A stretch of 64,000 bases of DNA from Crocodylus rhombifer (GCA_038503035.1 JAVSML010000964.1:186001-250000); one strand, 5' to 3'. Positions 46,165-58,519 are shown, numbered from the stretch's first letter. Translations and numbers: made by a program. The notes: generated from the sequence alone by a model not told the origin.

Positions 46165-46890
46165 AGAGACATATAAGCCATGGCAGCAGTGGGTAGGCAG
46201 GGTCCCTACTGAGGAGTGGGAAACTTACATCACCCAGCTGTAGGTGTCAAACAACTGGCATGAAATGGATGCTCTCCACCAGGGTTGACAGGATGGAGTT
46301 CCAGGTGTTGTGGGTGCTGCCAGCCCAGCCAATACAGATATTTGTGAAGGCACTCTGGTGGTCCACGTTGGCCTGCAGCATGATGGAATGGAAGCCCTGC
46401 CAGCTGCAGTAGTGATGGTCTTCTCAGAATGGGTAGGTGATTGGCGGGGGGGGTCCTGTTGAGGGCCTTGATTCACTGTGGGAAGCCCTGCCACACCACA
46501 GGCCCTCCAGGGCATGGTGACCTGAAGCATGGTGTGGGCCAGCACATCCTGGAGGGCACTGCAGACCTCCAGCATGGCCTTTTGGTGGTCACCTTGCCCA
46601 CCCTGAGCAGGTAGCTAACATCACACAGGCTGGCAGGTGTGGTGAGTTCAGGAGGGTGATAGCCACCTGGGACCCCATGGGAAGGGGTGGTTGCATGGTG
46701 GTAGGCTGGCACTCCAGGTGCAGACTGAGCTGCTGGACTGGCTCCTGGAATGTGGTCTGGGTCATCTGAGTCCAGCCACTGGTTGTTATCCTGGGTAGGC
46801 TGGATGGTATGGTGCCACTAGTCTCAGCTGCCAGGGTGGGCCCAGAAGTGGTGGGGCCAGAGCCCCAGGAGCTTATGGATGGTGGCTGTG
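46055..46890 (-). pseudogene. PIF/Harbinger transposase relic (element B), internally inverted
   Basis: The - strand shows, in several frames from about 46890 downward, LLGLWPHHFWAHPGS, then a LEQL..HLE-like stretch, LRVGKVTTK (the VGK.T box), LEVCSALQDVLAHTMLQV (46520-46575), VDHQSAFTNICIGWAGSTHN (near 46310-46370, the block around the catalytic Asp) and GDVSFPLLSRDPAYPLLPWL (46170-46230). The next block, FNRCLGQSCMLVKCTFGHL with the expected final acidic residue changed to Lys, is found on the + strand at 46079-46135, flipped between two perfect 22-bp inverted arms. Many stops; inactive. Confidence 0.82.
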
Positions 46891-47436
46891 GTGGCATATA
46901 TGTGAGTGTCATCAGCATCCCTTCTGAGGTCTGGGAGACAGACCTGGGGCTGGCAGCTGATGGCTTTGGGGTGGCAGGGCGCATGCTGGGTCCTGCATCT
47001 GGGTGTGTGGCTATGTGGCAGCATGGGGCAGATGAGGTTGAGGCCCACCAGGGCCAGGTGGGAGTCAGTGCAGCTGTGGAATGCAGCAAGCACAGCAGTT
47101 TGCAGTGCTGGTCATTGCTGCCAGGGCTGGGTGAGGAACAGCCATGGTGCACTGGGCACAGGCTCAGGAGACAGCATCCTGGAGGACTGTGTTGGCAGGC
47201 TGCAGAGTGCCCCTGGTACCTGGGCAGTCTTGGCCAGATCCTGCAGCTCCACCCTGGCTGCTTCAGGGAGGAAGAGCAGCACAGGAACAGCCCTGGACCA
47301 GGCTGCTTCTGTTGGGTGCAAATCTGCTCCTGACAGGGTGCACATGTACATGAATTCACGGCCAAAGCTTAATGCACCTGAATTTACTGCATAGTAAGAT
47401 TCAGGCACATTAATTGCACATATAGAAGTACTCACT

Positions 47437-48398
47437 TACTGCCAAAGCTGATGCCCCTAGTCTTCTAACACTTTGATCACTATGAAGTCTACAATAACCC
47501 CTGATTCTTTGCTGTATGGTATTCTCAGAGTTGAGGTATATTTGGGAATCAGCTTGAAGCTATGACTTTTATACTTCTAAATATATCAAGGCAATATATC
47601 AGATGCCTTGATTTGCTTGTACTGTGCTGCATGCTGGGGTTTCTGTGGTGTAGCTGATGAATGAGCTCAGTAACCAGTGAAGCCAGTGAATAGAAAGCAA
47701 CGGATGAAGGAGTTTGTGTGGGAGTTGTCTTTCATAAGAAAGAAAGAAGTCTTTGGTCCTAAGGTGTAAATTAATTTGTTTGCTCAGTGCTTGGTGGTTT
47801 GTTTGTGCAATGGAGTGCAGTTTGTACTTTACAGAATATGTTTTGGGGGTTGAAGCTTGTAAGCAGGCCTGACTCATGGATCTGAGGATGAAAATAATCT
47901 GATGAGCGCAGGGAAGAATCCTGTAAATCTAGGGGGGCTTTATGTTGGGACAAATGACACTGTCACATGCCTGCTCAAATGGATCATGGCTAACAACATG
48001 TTAAATGTAACATGCGGATGTTAAGTAAAATGGTCAAAGAAATGGAAACTCATAGTTTCAGTGGAATTATTTTGTTCCATAGAGAAAGAAAGTGGTATGA
48101 TAAGAAAATTATCAACACATGGCTCAAAGATTAGTGGTACAGGAAGCTTTTGGGATATATGAAAATTGGAACACAGGGCTGGAGGGTCCCTCAGGTCACT
48201 GAATCCAGTGCTCTAATATTATACTATCTCTTGGAGAGCTTTGTGGGAAGAAGGCTATGATAGCTGATTTCATTTGAGTACCTGATAGTACTCTTCTGTG
48301 GTTGAGGCTGACCCAATGTGTAGGAAGAATTTTCAACTAAAAATATGGGGATAAAGTTGAGAGAGACTTAGGTAATCTTTATGTCTAATTTAGTACCC
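47437..48398. other. Unassigned DNA with a short CR1 3' relic
   Basis: Only 48165-48225 is recognisable: ACACAGGGCTGGAGGGTCCC followed by TCAGGTCACTGAATCCAGTG resembles the CR1 3' untranslated consensus (GGGCTGGAAGGGACCTC ... TCTAGTCCAG). The rest shows nothing. Confidence 0.45.
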
Positions 48399-48401
48399 TC
48401 T

Positions 48402-49717
48402 GGGTGCAAACTACTAGCAAGTAAATGCTCCCAGGCAGGTCCACTTCCCCCAGCACAGTCACACTTCCCCCTACACATGCAAGGAAGTGGGAGCAGATTT
48501 GCTGCTAATGGCAGTAAACTGCTTCCACTTCCTGGGGCCCTACAAGGGTCCCCTGCCACCAGCAGGGGAGCTCAAGATTCCCCCTGGGTGCTAGCTTAGG
48601 GGCTAGTGGGGAGACAGCTGTCTCCTGGCTGGGGCTGGGACATTGCACCCTGCCCCCAGGGGCTGCCTGGGCAGAGACAATATCCCCCTCCCCCAGCAGC
48701 ATGGAGCTCCTGGCTCCTGCTCCCCAGTCAGAGGTAGGGGACTTGGAAAAAGCTGCAGGGGATAGGCAATTCCCAGCCCCCCACCCCAATCCACTGGCGG
48801 GGAAGCTAGCAGCTAGTTCACTAATGGTTGCCCCACCGGTAGATCAGGGCAGGGGGCTGGGACCTACCCCATCCCTGCCAATCTTTCCAAGCCACATGCC
48901 TTGATCACCCAATTAGGACACAGGGCTGGGACCTGCCCCTGACCAGCATAGTTCCCATCCTCTGCTCCATGATTGTGGGGCAGAGGCTGGAGAGTCTGTT
49001 CCCCACTCAGCTCCATGAGTGTGGAGCTGGATGGAGAACAGGCTGGGGAGCCTGTTTCCCACCCAGCTCCTCACTTATGGAGCTGAGTGGGGAACAAGCT
49101 CCCACCTGTTTCCCACCCAGTTTTGCCCTCGTGGATCTGAGCAGTGAACAGGTTCCCCATCCTGTTCGTCACTGAGCTCCATGCTTATGGAGCTGGTTAG
49201 GGAACAGGCTCTCCAGCCCCTGCCAGAAAGGAGCTCCCAGTATCAGCTCCATGGTCACAGGGCCAGTGCTGGGAGGTCCTTATCCTCCAGCCCTGGCCCT
49301 GTGACTGCAGAGCTGGCATTGGGAGATAAGGATCTCCCAGCCCTGCTCCCTGATTGCCATCTTGAAGCAGGGGGCTTGGAGTTCCCTGCTGCTGTGGTAT
49401 GGAGATATAGCCCCCCCTCCTGGGCTCTGGTGGCAGAGCCTGCCCCAGCAACAGGCAGCTGCTGGGGGCAGGAAGCAATCTCCCACCCCCTGGTGGCTGG
49501 CTGACCGGGAGCGAATTTGCTCCCAGTCAGGTGTCTACATGAGCGCTACTGCACTGTTACTAACTGAAAGTAAATTTGCTACTTGCATTTATGGGTAGCA
49601 AAATCATTCACGACTAGTGAGGTTTACTGCGCAGTAAGCATGTGCATGTGTAGACTTATAGGCTTACTGAGCAGTAAACTATGCTACTGCACATTAAAGA
49701 CTCATGTAGATGTGCCC
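48402..49717. mobile_element. Long Harbinger-type non-autonomous element (1.3 kb)
   Basis: The left end GGGTGCAAACTACTAGC and the right end CATGTAGATGTGCCC are flanked by TCT on both sides (48399-48401 and 49718-49720). Subterminal AGCAAGTAAATGCTCCCAGG matches the left part of Harbinger element A (37915-37965). The core is GC-rich. Around 48980-49215 it holds three or four diverged tandem units of about 55-60 bp based on CTCCATG.GTGTGGAGCTG. Near the right end, GGAGCGAATTTGCTCCCAGT and AGGTGTCTACATGAGCGC suggest a further nested MITE. No transposase was found. Confidence 0.6.
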
Positions 49718-49720
49718 TCT

Positions 49721-50103
49721 GGGTGCATCTACATGTGTGCCTGTATTAGGGTGCAGTGAATTAATTAAATGCTGTAGGATAGTACTGTCTGGGACAGGTA
49801 CTATTCTATAGTGGCATAGTTACATGAAGTGAAACGTATGTGTAGATGGTGACCAGGGCTGGCTGCCTGCTAGCCCCACACTACAGCACTCTCATGCCTC
49901 AGCCAGCCCCTCAGCATATTGAGCTGGGGTGGGATGACAGGCTGACCCCACCGGGCCTCCTACCAGCTGGGGCTTCTCCACCCTGGCTCATTGTGCTACA
50001 GTTCTGGGCAAACATGTAAATGCTGTGCCCAAGAGCAATAAGCTCCAACACAGAGTACACTGGAGTTTATTGCTACATGCCAATTGCATTTGTGGATGCA
50101 CGC
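49721..50103 (+). mobile_element. Harbinger-type MITE abutting its neighbour
   Basis: It starts GGGTGCATCTACATGTGTGC and ends TTTGTGGATGCACGC, with flanks TCT (shared with the previous element) and ACT. It is co-linear with the element at 20211-20677 read on the - strand. Confidence 0.68.
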
Positions 50104-50106
50104 ACT

Positions 50107-51585
50107 CAAAGGAAATTAGCATAAACAAGGACATAGCAATGAAGAAATGAACATAAAATGATAATATTGGCTACAAAGAACCAACTCTCAGGGTCATCAT
50201 AAATTCTAGTTTATTGGACAGGATGTGAAGTTACCAATAAAATAATAAATGCAAACTTTGAGTTATGAGTGGTACTGGTCACCTTAGCACACATACATTC
50301 ACTCATTCAAACCCATGTCATTTAAACCCATGTAGATTAGTGTATAGTAGCTGCTGTCGTGATTGTGAGAGCACTGGTGTTAGTATATCTACCTAACCAA
50401 GGCCCTGGAGTCTGCTATCAATAGTCAGCTTCCTTCAAGGCAAGGTCTTCTCCAGAAGGGGGTCGCCTGCTTGTCCTTCTGTCTCGGTAGGTCAGGTGCT
50501 GGATGACAGGGTGCCACTGAGGGTTACACTTCAGTTCCTTTCTGGCAGACTTGTGTGATCCCCCAGCATCCTGGCTGCCCAATCCAGAGGTTGCTGTCCC
50601 ATGTGGGTTTTGAGTAGTAGTACATGACAGCTGTTAGTCACAGGGGTATCTGCCTGTTGCTACCTGAAGTCCACCCTTGACATATTGAATTAATGGCTGT
50701 ATTGTCATGGGTTACATCAATAGTCAATGGGGTGGGTGCTCTGTTCCAGGAATCAGTTCCTTTATTTGATTGATTAGCTTAAAATGGCTTGTAGAGTTTT
50801 GTATTGGTAAGTTTCTCTGGGTAGGCTATTGTTAATTAACAACCAGAGGTACTTGGTTTGTCATTCCTACTTGCATTCATTCAAGGGACTGCCCAATATA
50901 GCAGATTTTACCACTTTACAATTACAATTTCAATGCAGTTTTTAACTGGTCCTGGGTATAACTTCATTCTATAGGGAGTACATTCCATAAGGGTTTCAAA
51001 GTATTAAATATAAAATACAAAATGCCATGGTAAAGATGAGACAGATTAAATTTAAAAATGCACTCTGAGAAATATATAAAACTGCAATGTGAGGTAGTGG
51101 GGATCAAAGGTTACTGGGGACAGTAAGTGAGTTAGGTTAGCACCAGGATATATTTACAGTCTTTGAAGTGGATATTTTAGTTCTTTTGTTTTCTTTAGTG
51201 ACACTGAGCTTAATTGATATGTAGATGTAGTTTCTAAGTTTCTCCTGCAGAAAGCCACTTCAGCTTTCTGGCTTGCTCTGAGCCTTGCCACACTCATGCA
51301 ATGAGTGTTCTAGGTCTCTACCAATACCTAGAAGGAAAAAAAAAATACACAAAATGAGGCATGGGAAGGTGTAGGCAAGAAGAGGCTTCTGTTATATCCA
51401 CGTCCAGAAGACAAATGTATAAAGGGGACTTACTTCTACCATAAGAGGCTGGACAGTAAGGAAAATTAATGTGCTAATATTAAATATAAAATACAAGGAT
51501 CTGGAAATGGAAATTAACAATTGAAAGATAAGCAAATGCAAAGTGCTCAGTATTCTCAAGACGGTGGACCAAATAATCTTTGTTC
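50107..51585. other. Unassigned DNA
   Basis: No gene, RNA or transposon ends recognised. Confidence 0.45.
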
Positions 51586-51589
51586 TAGA

Positions 51590-52450
51590 CCTTTTAATAA
51601 GATGACGTGAAATTGCATGTGCATTAGTAAGTATTTTTAATAAATCAATCAAACTTGAGGTGGTACCAGGTGACTGGAGAATAGTAAATATAGTAGCTTT
51701 ATTTATGAAAGTGGAAAATAAGTGATTCCATCAACTACATGCCCACTAGTCTGACCTCAACCATACAAAAAGCTTTCGAACAAATTTAGAAAGAAAGGAT
51801 AATTAATCACAAATAGAAATAGAAAATGGGATAAATGCACCATGTGGTATACTGTGTCAGACTAGCTTGATATCATTGTTTAATAAGATAGCTTTCTAGA
51901 CAACAGAAAGGCAGCAGTTCTGATTTATCTGGGCCTCGAGCATTTGATATCATGCCACAAAAGAAATAATTAGTTAATAGGCAGAGTTGTAGAATAATTG
52001 CAAGATGGGAATGGATTGGCTAAAGGGAGGATCATAATTTGTGTTATTGAAAAAGGAAATATTGGATTGGATAGATGTTGCTAGTGAAGTTCCCTAAGTA
52101 TCAGTCTTCAGAACAATCTTAATTTTTTCATTAATGATCACAAAAATATAAATGTGCTAATAAAATTCACCAGTGACACAAGATTTGGAAGCATCACATA
52201 TATAGAAGATGATTTGGATATTGCACAGGAAAACTGATTACTTGAATAGGATAGAAATGGAATGAAATTCAACAGCACAAAGTACAAAGGCAAGTTTTAT
52301 GAATGAGTTACACGAATTCTTGCTATGAACTGGAGTTCATATGCTGTACAGGAAATTCTGGGGTGTACAGAATAAAGTGAAATTCGGGGTGTATAGAATG
52401 AGGTATAAAGCACTGGTGTGACCTCGTTCAGAACACTGTCACTCATGTTA
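51590..52450 (+). pseudogene. Ancient CR1/L3-like LINE fragment
   Basis: The + strand in changing frames reads SIFNKSIKLEVVPGDWRIVN (51615-51690), a decayed HAH*SDLN stretch for the NYRP.SLT region, LIYLGLEHLIS for the catalytic LDF.KAFD region (51915-51950), KFTSDTRFGS for the FADDTK box (52155-52185) and MKYKALVRP-like residues before CHSC near 52400-52440. Every landmark of CR1-clade reverse transcriptase is in the right order but heavily eroded, so this is much older than the other CR1 copies. It ends where the next MITE begins. Confidence 0.75.
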
Positions 52451-52454
52451 ACAG

Positions 52455-53246
52455 CCCCCAGCACCATGTGACTCTTCCTCAACCACCACACTTGCTCCAT
52501 AGTTGACATGTGGCCCCCTATGCCCCTCACAACCACCCCCACTGGCAGCATGTGGCCAACCTTGCCCGGCACCATGCGGACGGTGCAGGCGGTGCATGGA
52601 CCCCTGCAGCTGCGACAGCTCTCCCCACCCCACAGAGATCGGAACTGATGTGGCTGGGAGGCAGCTGTCCCCAGAGCTGAGACAGCTTTCCCTGACTTGC
52701 AGAGACCAGAGTCAGCCCTGATCACCAGGGATCCTGGCTTTCTCTGATTTAAAAAAAATCCCCAATTTTCTGTTACAAAAAGGAACCCCAAATCCACAGT
52801 TTTCATGATTTAAATGAAACACCACAATATATATATTTATATGTTAGTGATGTTTCATTTAAATCACAGACAAATGTGGATTTGCAGTTACTTTTTTTTA
52901 ACTGAAAATTGGGGATTTTTTTAAATCGGAGAAAACCAGGATCCCTGCTGGTCACCAAGCAGCTGGGAGGAAGCTGCCCTACAGCAGGACAGATCTCCCT
53001 GCCCTGCAAAAATCAAGGCTTAGCCAGGCAGCAGTGGCCCCCTGCTGCCTGGCCTGACTGCTCTCAGTCAGGATCTACATGTATGCTTCAGTGCGTTACT
53101 TAGTGCACCATTTTTCTAGTACCTGTATGTATTGGTACTAGCAAATGGTGCATTAGACTAATTTAATATGCAGTAATTGATGTGTACATGCAGTAGGTGA
53201 TTAGATTAGTCTAATGTACAGTAAAGTGCCTCATGTAGTTGCACCC
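52455..53246. mobile_element. Harbinger-type MITE with an inner hairpin element
   Basis: The right end GCCTCATGTAGTTGCACCC (to 53246) and the preceding TTAGTCTAATGTACAGTAAA are of the family type. GC-rich parts flank an inserted hairpin (52720-52954). CTGCTCTCAGTCAGGATCTACATGTATGC near 53060-53090 marks a second unit, so the region may be composite. The left end is uncertain. Confidence 0.5.
52720..52954. mobile_element. Palindromic (fold-back) element of about 235 bp
   Basis: The left arm (52720-52820) and right arm (52851-52954) are inverted copies over about 100 bp with few mismatches. Matching words include GGGATCCTGG with CCAGGATCCC, ATCCCCAATTTTC with GAAAATTGGGGAT, and GATTTAAATGAAAC with GTTTCATTTAAATC. 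The 30-bp loop is AT-rich (ATATATATTTATATG). It is inserted in a GC-rich MITE core. Confidence 0.85.
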
Positions 53247-53249
53247 AGT

Positions 53250-55633
53250 TTGTATGATACCACAGGTGAGAAATAACACAAGATCTTAGAGCCTGGGTAG
53301 TGTAATTACTGTGTTTTTACATAATGCTAGTACAGGTTTGCTTAGTCCACATGGATTTAAAATACCCATAACTGGCTCACAGTTTGAAATTCTTTAGCTA
53401 GAAATGAAAATAAAAATGTTCCAAGTACCCAAATGAATATTTTATTCTATAAGATGAATAATATTTAGATAAGGGGTGGACAAAATGGTTGGGTAAAATG
53501 AGATCGTCCCTCCAGGTCCTTTCAAAAGCTTTGCCTTGAACTAAATTTGATTTTTGTTTTTAAATGCCCCTCCCCTTTTTCCCAGGCATATACTTCTCTC
53601 TGTATGACCAGCCTGCTAGAAGTGTCCCTAAGTGTGAGACCTCTTCTCTGGCTCCCTCTTCCCTTTCATATTTCCTTCAAGCAAACAGTCATAACAAAAT
53701 GGGAAAGATTGCTTCACCTTTAAGAACCACGAGTGTCCACCACTTGTTAGTTAAGGTAGGTTGGTTTGGGCTTCTTTATAGATAGCATTATCATATAATG
53801 GATCTACAGAGTGCAGTACTTCGAAAACTTAGTCTAATATCCACAAGGCTGAAATGGCTATGATTGAACAGATCTTCTGTTAGAACTGTGTTACAAGGCA
53901 ACAATTCTTTTCATGTCCAAAGAGGATATAGTTAAAGTCTCTTGTCAGTAAATAGATGGAAAAACTTCAAACATAGCATCCTCTGCAACAAAGAGAACTA
54001 AATTGAGCTAGCCAAGGGTTCCCCAGCAGCGTTTAGATGCTAGTCCATTACATTCAACAATCTAGATCTACATCTTGCAGCTATTTAGAGTGAGTGCTCC
54101 ATACCCGTCAGGTAGGAAAATGTGATATGTGACAGAACAACTGCAGCTGCTAATAATGCAAGTGATGAACCAAAATGAATGATGGATATTCAGTCTTTAA
54201 TGTTCCTTTGGTTCTCTCATGATCCCTTCTTTTCTCCCTCATTATAGTACCTATTACTGGCCCACTCTGATTCCACACTAGAGTATATCATGACTCAAAG
54301 AGAACTGCAAACTATAGGAAATCACCATTGGTCCACAGGCATCTGTGACAGCAAAAGGAAAGTACATTAAATATATTTTATTCATATGCTTCTCCTTTTT
54401 TAAAGTAGTATGTAAAGCATATATACTTTTTCCAGGATTGTCTTGTGCTTTTTTATTTTTTATTTCTTATGTTTTTGCAAATTGGAACATTCCCTGATCT
54501 TTCTTGGGATGAGCTATTGTATTGTCAGGGTCAGACTAATGGTGAAAGGGATGCTTGAGAAAAAATGAAAACATATGGAAATAAGTCATTTGTTTTGTAT
54601 AATAACAACTTGTTCAGTTAACAAACTCCTAAAAATCTCTACTTGTATTTGTGAGAAATCTTGTCACTTCAGACAAGAGTTTCAAGTACCAGGAGCAAAA
54701 CACGTAAGGCCAGATTCTTATTCTTTTACTCTTGTCGAGTATGCCTTAGTTGCTCTGTACCCTAATGATATCCAGTAATGTACTATTTGATCTCAACAAA
54801 GATATCACGGGGTGGCTTATGTAGTGTAGGGCCAAAAGAGTTTGTGGATAACTTTACTCAAAGTTTCTCCCAATTTTTACAATTTGATTTCCCCCATGTA
54901 CTAATCACTGACATTTTTCATTCTGCTGTAATGTTGTAATAATAGTAAGTGGACTAGAAATAGATGTAAAAGTATGCATATTTTTTCAAATAAAAATAAT
55001 TTGTCTTGCAAATACTTTACTTTTGCTTTAAAATATCCTGTCTTTGTGAGAGCTATTTTAGAACAATGAGCAGTTACGAATTGTCTGTAAGATATGCAAA
55101 GACTCATAACTTGAAAATTTTGGATTTTGTATAAATAGTCACACCTCATATTTCTTAATTTCTGCTTGATAAACTACTTTTTAGATACAGTTGCACACAA
55201 CACATTTGATTTTTTTTTTCTTACATATTTTCCCTAAAACTATATCTCCAGGTCGGTATATGTGTCTCTACCTTCCTATTCTCCTCTCCTCCCCAAAGGA
55301 ACATAATATATCATTTCACTATAATGTTCTAACACTCAGAACTGCAGAAGTGATCATACGCTTTTGGCCTATTCCCGTAGACTACTCTTGTATGCTCTGT
55401 TTTTAAGAGATGGAGAGAAAGAATAACTTCAGGGCTGGGTGAAAACATTTTTCTTAATTTAAAATGCAATAACAGCTTGTAAGATTAAAGTTGGGCCACA
55501 TTTGAGCTTTGCTGGACTCCTTGTATTTTCCTAATAGAAACAAAATGCAAACCTAATTCATGATTGATACTGATGCTTTACTTTCTCGTTTAAAGGGCAC
55601 ATACATCTTCCTGGGGAAGACCACAATTATTTC
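53250..55633. other. Unassigned AT-rich DNA
   Basis: No gene or named repeat recognised on either strand. Confidence 0.5.
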
Positions 55634-55794
55634 TTCTTAAAACTATAAGACAGTACCTTGTGGTATGTCATATCACTCCAATTTTGTTCAATATATCTAT
55701 TCAAGCAGCAATTCTGGAGAAGGGAGTGTCCAGGGCAATAAGTGACTAGATAGTGTCGACTACAGAGGAAGTACAGACAGAAATAACTTAAAAT
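55634..55794 (+). repeat. Left copy of a 160-bp inverted repeat pair
   Basis: It matches the reverse complement of 58520-58680 along its whole length, with long identical words such as TGTGGTATGTCATATCA, TATTCAAGCAGCAATTCTGG and AGAGGAAGTAC and only small indels. The family is not recognised. Confidence 0.85.
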
Positions 55795-55799
55795 GCCAG

Positions 55800-56905
55800 T
55801 TTATGAAAATTTAGTCCAGAAAAGTTTTTATCTTGGGTGACACCCATTGTATTGAAGGTGTCTGGAAGGAAAGAGGGGGAAATAATTGGGTGGTGAGAGC
55901 AAAAACCACCTCTTTGAAAACGCATACAAAAGTTGTGCAGATAGCAGAGAAAAGGGCAAAATACCTTTTATTAAATGCAGGTGTTAGCAACATGGAGCAG
56001 AAGGGAGGAATTTATTAAGCACAGGGGGTGTTTTAAAAGTTGTGTTGTTATGAAAAACCCTTTGCCTATTAAAAAAGAAAGGATCCTATGAGTTATAAAA
56101 GGGAACAAAGAGGAGAGGCCAAGTCTTTTGAAAAAGCCCTGAGAATACATTCTTGTATCATCATGAAGAACAGCATTGCTGTAGTATCTTGCTATTTTTT
56201 GTGCTGCGGTTGCTGCAAAGTGTCTGAGAATGCTATTATCATATATAATGTTTATATGATGCTTCCTGGCTGAAAACCAGTTGGTTGCTGTTACATGTGC
56301 CTGAATCAAATTCATTGGAATGGATCATAGGGCTCTAGTTTGTTCAATGCCTCAGACTAGTTGTGCCATCTCTTGTATTTTTGTCAAGCTGGTGCTCTTC
56401 TGAAAAACCATTGCTACTAATAGGTTAGCATTTGCTTGAATAATAAGATCATGCACATGAGTCACTGCTTATTTTTGGTGGCTGAGCCTATGCTCTGCTA
56501 CATTTAGAGAGTGGCTTTGTTTCCCTGATATTGTTTGCTATTCTGCTAAGTTCAAAACTTATTCAGTTAATAACATATATTTGTGCCATTGATAGTTTTA
56601 GGGTTGCAAGGGACTGCACATATTGTACTGTTTGTATCATCCTCACCCTGGGCAAAATTTTCCAGTAGTGCTAAAGAAACAATTTGTTTTCCTACTGGGT
56701 GCTTAATTGGCGCAGAACTGATGTTGTACCTTCCATACTACATTGTGTGTACTGTAGTGAAATCCAGTTGATTCCTGATGCAACTCCTGTACATGCATGT
56801 TCTAATGCACTAGTCTGTGTGTTTCATTTCCTCCTGTAAAAGCAGATATGACAGCACTATTTAGTTCAAGCTGTAACAGACTTGCACTTTAACACTTTAA
56901 AAAAA
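55800..56905. other. Unassigned DNA inside the inverted pair
   Basis: No coding or transposon signature was recognised. Confidence 0.45.
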
Positions 56906-56909
56906 TATA

Positions 56910-57257
56910 CAGTAAAATCTGTGTTAACTGGCATTTTACTAACCAGAATAGTCTGTTAACCAGAATTTACAATATTCCCCAATACAAATCCTCACTTTAG
57001 CAACTGGAATCTTTGCTGAGTCTGTCCAGCATGCACATTTAGTATTTCTGCTGTTTACATTAGTTAGTGACACTGCCGATAGAGGAGCTGCTGGGAGTCC
57101 GCAGGGGAAAGGGCAGGGGCGTGGGAAGGGGAAAGGGATCTACGTGGGGCAGGGTGGGCTGCTGCTGTGGGCCAGTATAACTCTCAGATAACCAGATTTT
57201 TTAGATAATCAAAACCCCACCTTACCCCATGCATGCTGGATAACAAAACTTTTACTG
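56910..57257. mobile_element. Tigger/pogo-like MITE (348 bp) with TA duplication
   Basis: The left end CAGTAAAATCTGTGTTAACT and the right end ATAACAAAACTTTTACTG are inverted repeats of the Tigger type (CAGTAAAACC..GTTAAYCGG). TA dinucleotides flank both ends (56908-56909 and 57258-57259), as for Tc1/mariner transposons. Subterminal AACCAGAAT and ATAACCAGATT words repeat the motif. The GC-rich centre is non-coding. Confidence 0.82.
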
Positions 57258-57259
57258 TA

Positions 57260-58515
57260 TATAGCAAAGGTCTCCAGGTCAAGCCTTGGCATCACTTAAT
57301 GCTGGTGTGTACCACAGTATCACAAAATCATAGGCATGATAGAGAAATTTGCCAGCTAAAATTCTCAGCCCTTTGATTCATAAGGATGTTATTTTCACAA
57401 GGACTGCTACAAAGAAAAAATGTCCCACCCATTTGCTCCTGCTCACATGCTGGAAATAAAGTAATGCAGCTGGCTTAGCATGGTTCTGAGCTTATGTCCC
57501 AACACTGCTCTGAGGCTTTCTGACCTGGGCATGTTTCTTGGTGTGTGCTGATGGTCACTCTGAACTGGATACACAGGCTTTTTCCCCAGGTATTGGAGTG
57601 TGTAGAACAGAAGCAAGTGGGCTGGATGTGCTTCTCCATTCCAGTACTGAGTATGATACAAAAGTGGTATAGACAGGGCTTTACTAACAGTTCAGCCCAA
57701 CAAGGACTTATGGTAAGAAAAAGGCTGCTAACATAGATAATAATAGTGATGGTCCTGGAAGTTATTAGCAGTCTATTGCTTTTTTCACTGTCAGCACCAA
57801 ACCAAAGGAACACCAGAACTCAGTATGGCACGTGCCATTCTTTTCTTTTTTGCTTTTATATATTTAGAAAAAGGTTTTCATCTAAAGATATCACGTTTTC
57901 CAAAACTAGTATCTTCTGTAAGGTAGGAAAGGAGGGGATGTTTCTGGGCAACTACTATCAGGTGATTAAGTATCATATTTTAAAGCTCCTTCAGTTTCTG
58001 AGCACAGAGGGGTTTAGTACCATTTTAGCAGTGTTCTGCTTATTCTTACAAGAACAATTTACAGGAGAGATTTTTGACGGCTGGACAATGAAGGCAGTAA
58101 TTGTTGTTTTATTTTTAATGAAGATGGGCAGATGGGTAACTTTGCATAATCAAGATCTTCACACTTGAAATGCATTGAAGACAATTACCTGGAAATGGGA
58201 TTGGAGGTGGAATAGGCCAAAGAAGAGGTTTTTGACATAGAAAGAATAACTGCTCTCATAAATTACTAATGTGCAGCTACCTGCTGGTACTCTACTCATC
58301 TAGTGAGTTAATTTGGGTGTTTTACTTTCTGAAGTATGATTTTGATATTAGCATTTTGCAGTTATCAGTGTTAAGGTTTGGAATTATAAAACAAGGCAAA
58401 TAATAGGAGTAACAATGGATAAAATTTGTTTAGCCTTTCAGCAAGAGATGAAGAACTTTTGTAGACTCCATCCAACTCATGTCAAAAATCATTGTCACCC
58501 AAAGTAAATGAGACC
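57260..58515. other. Unassigned DNA inside the inverted pair
   Basis: No gene or named repeat recognised. Confidence 0.45.
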
Positions 58516-58519
58516 TCCC

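Larger units (their letters stand above)
44757..47433 (-). mobile_element. PIF/Harbinger element B with both ends and ACT duplication
   Basis: The left end GGGTACATCCACACG (44757) and the right end CATATAGAAGTACTC (to 47433) form an inverted repeat differing mostly by transitions. The flanking triplet is ACT on both sides (44754-44756 and 47434-47436). Inside, on the - strand, are a transposase relic and the ORF3 relic. Two CR1 pieces (44830-45325 and 45325-45697) lie near the left end. Its ends are of the same type as the MITEs of this window, so it is the local transposase-bearing member of that family. Confidence 0.72.

Noticed and set aside
46589..47365. 258-codon - strand open frame as a single protein
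   Set aside because: It only partly overlaps the Harbinger transposase frame and is otherwise low-complexity. It is treated as part of the decayed element and not as a separate gene.
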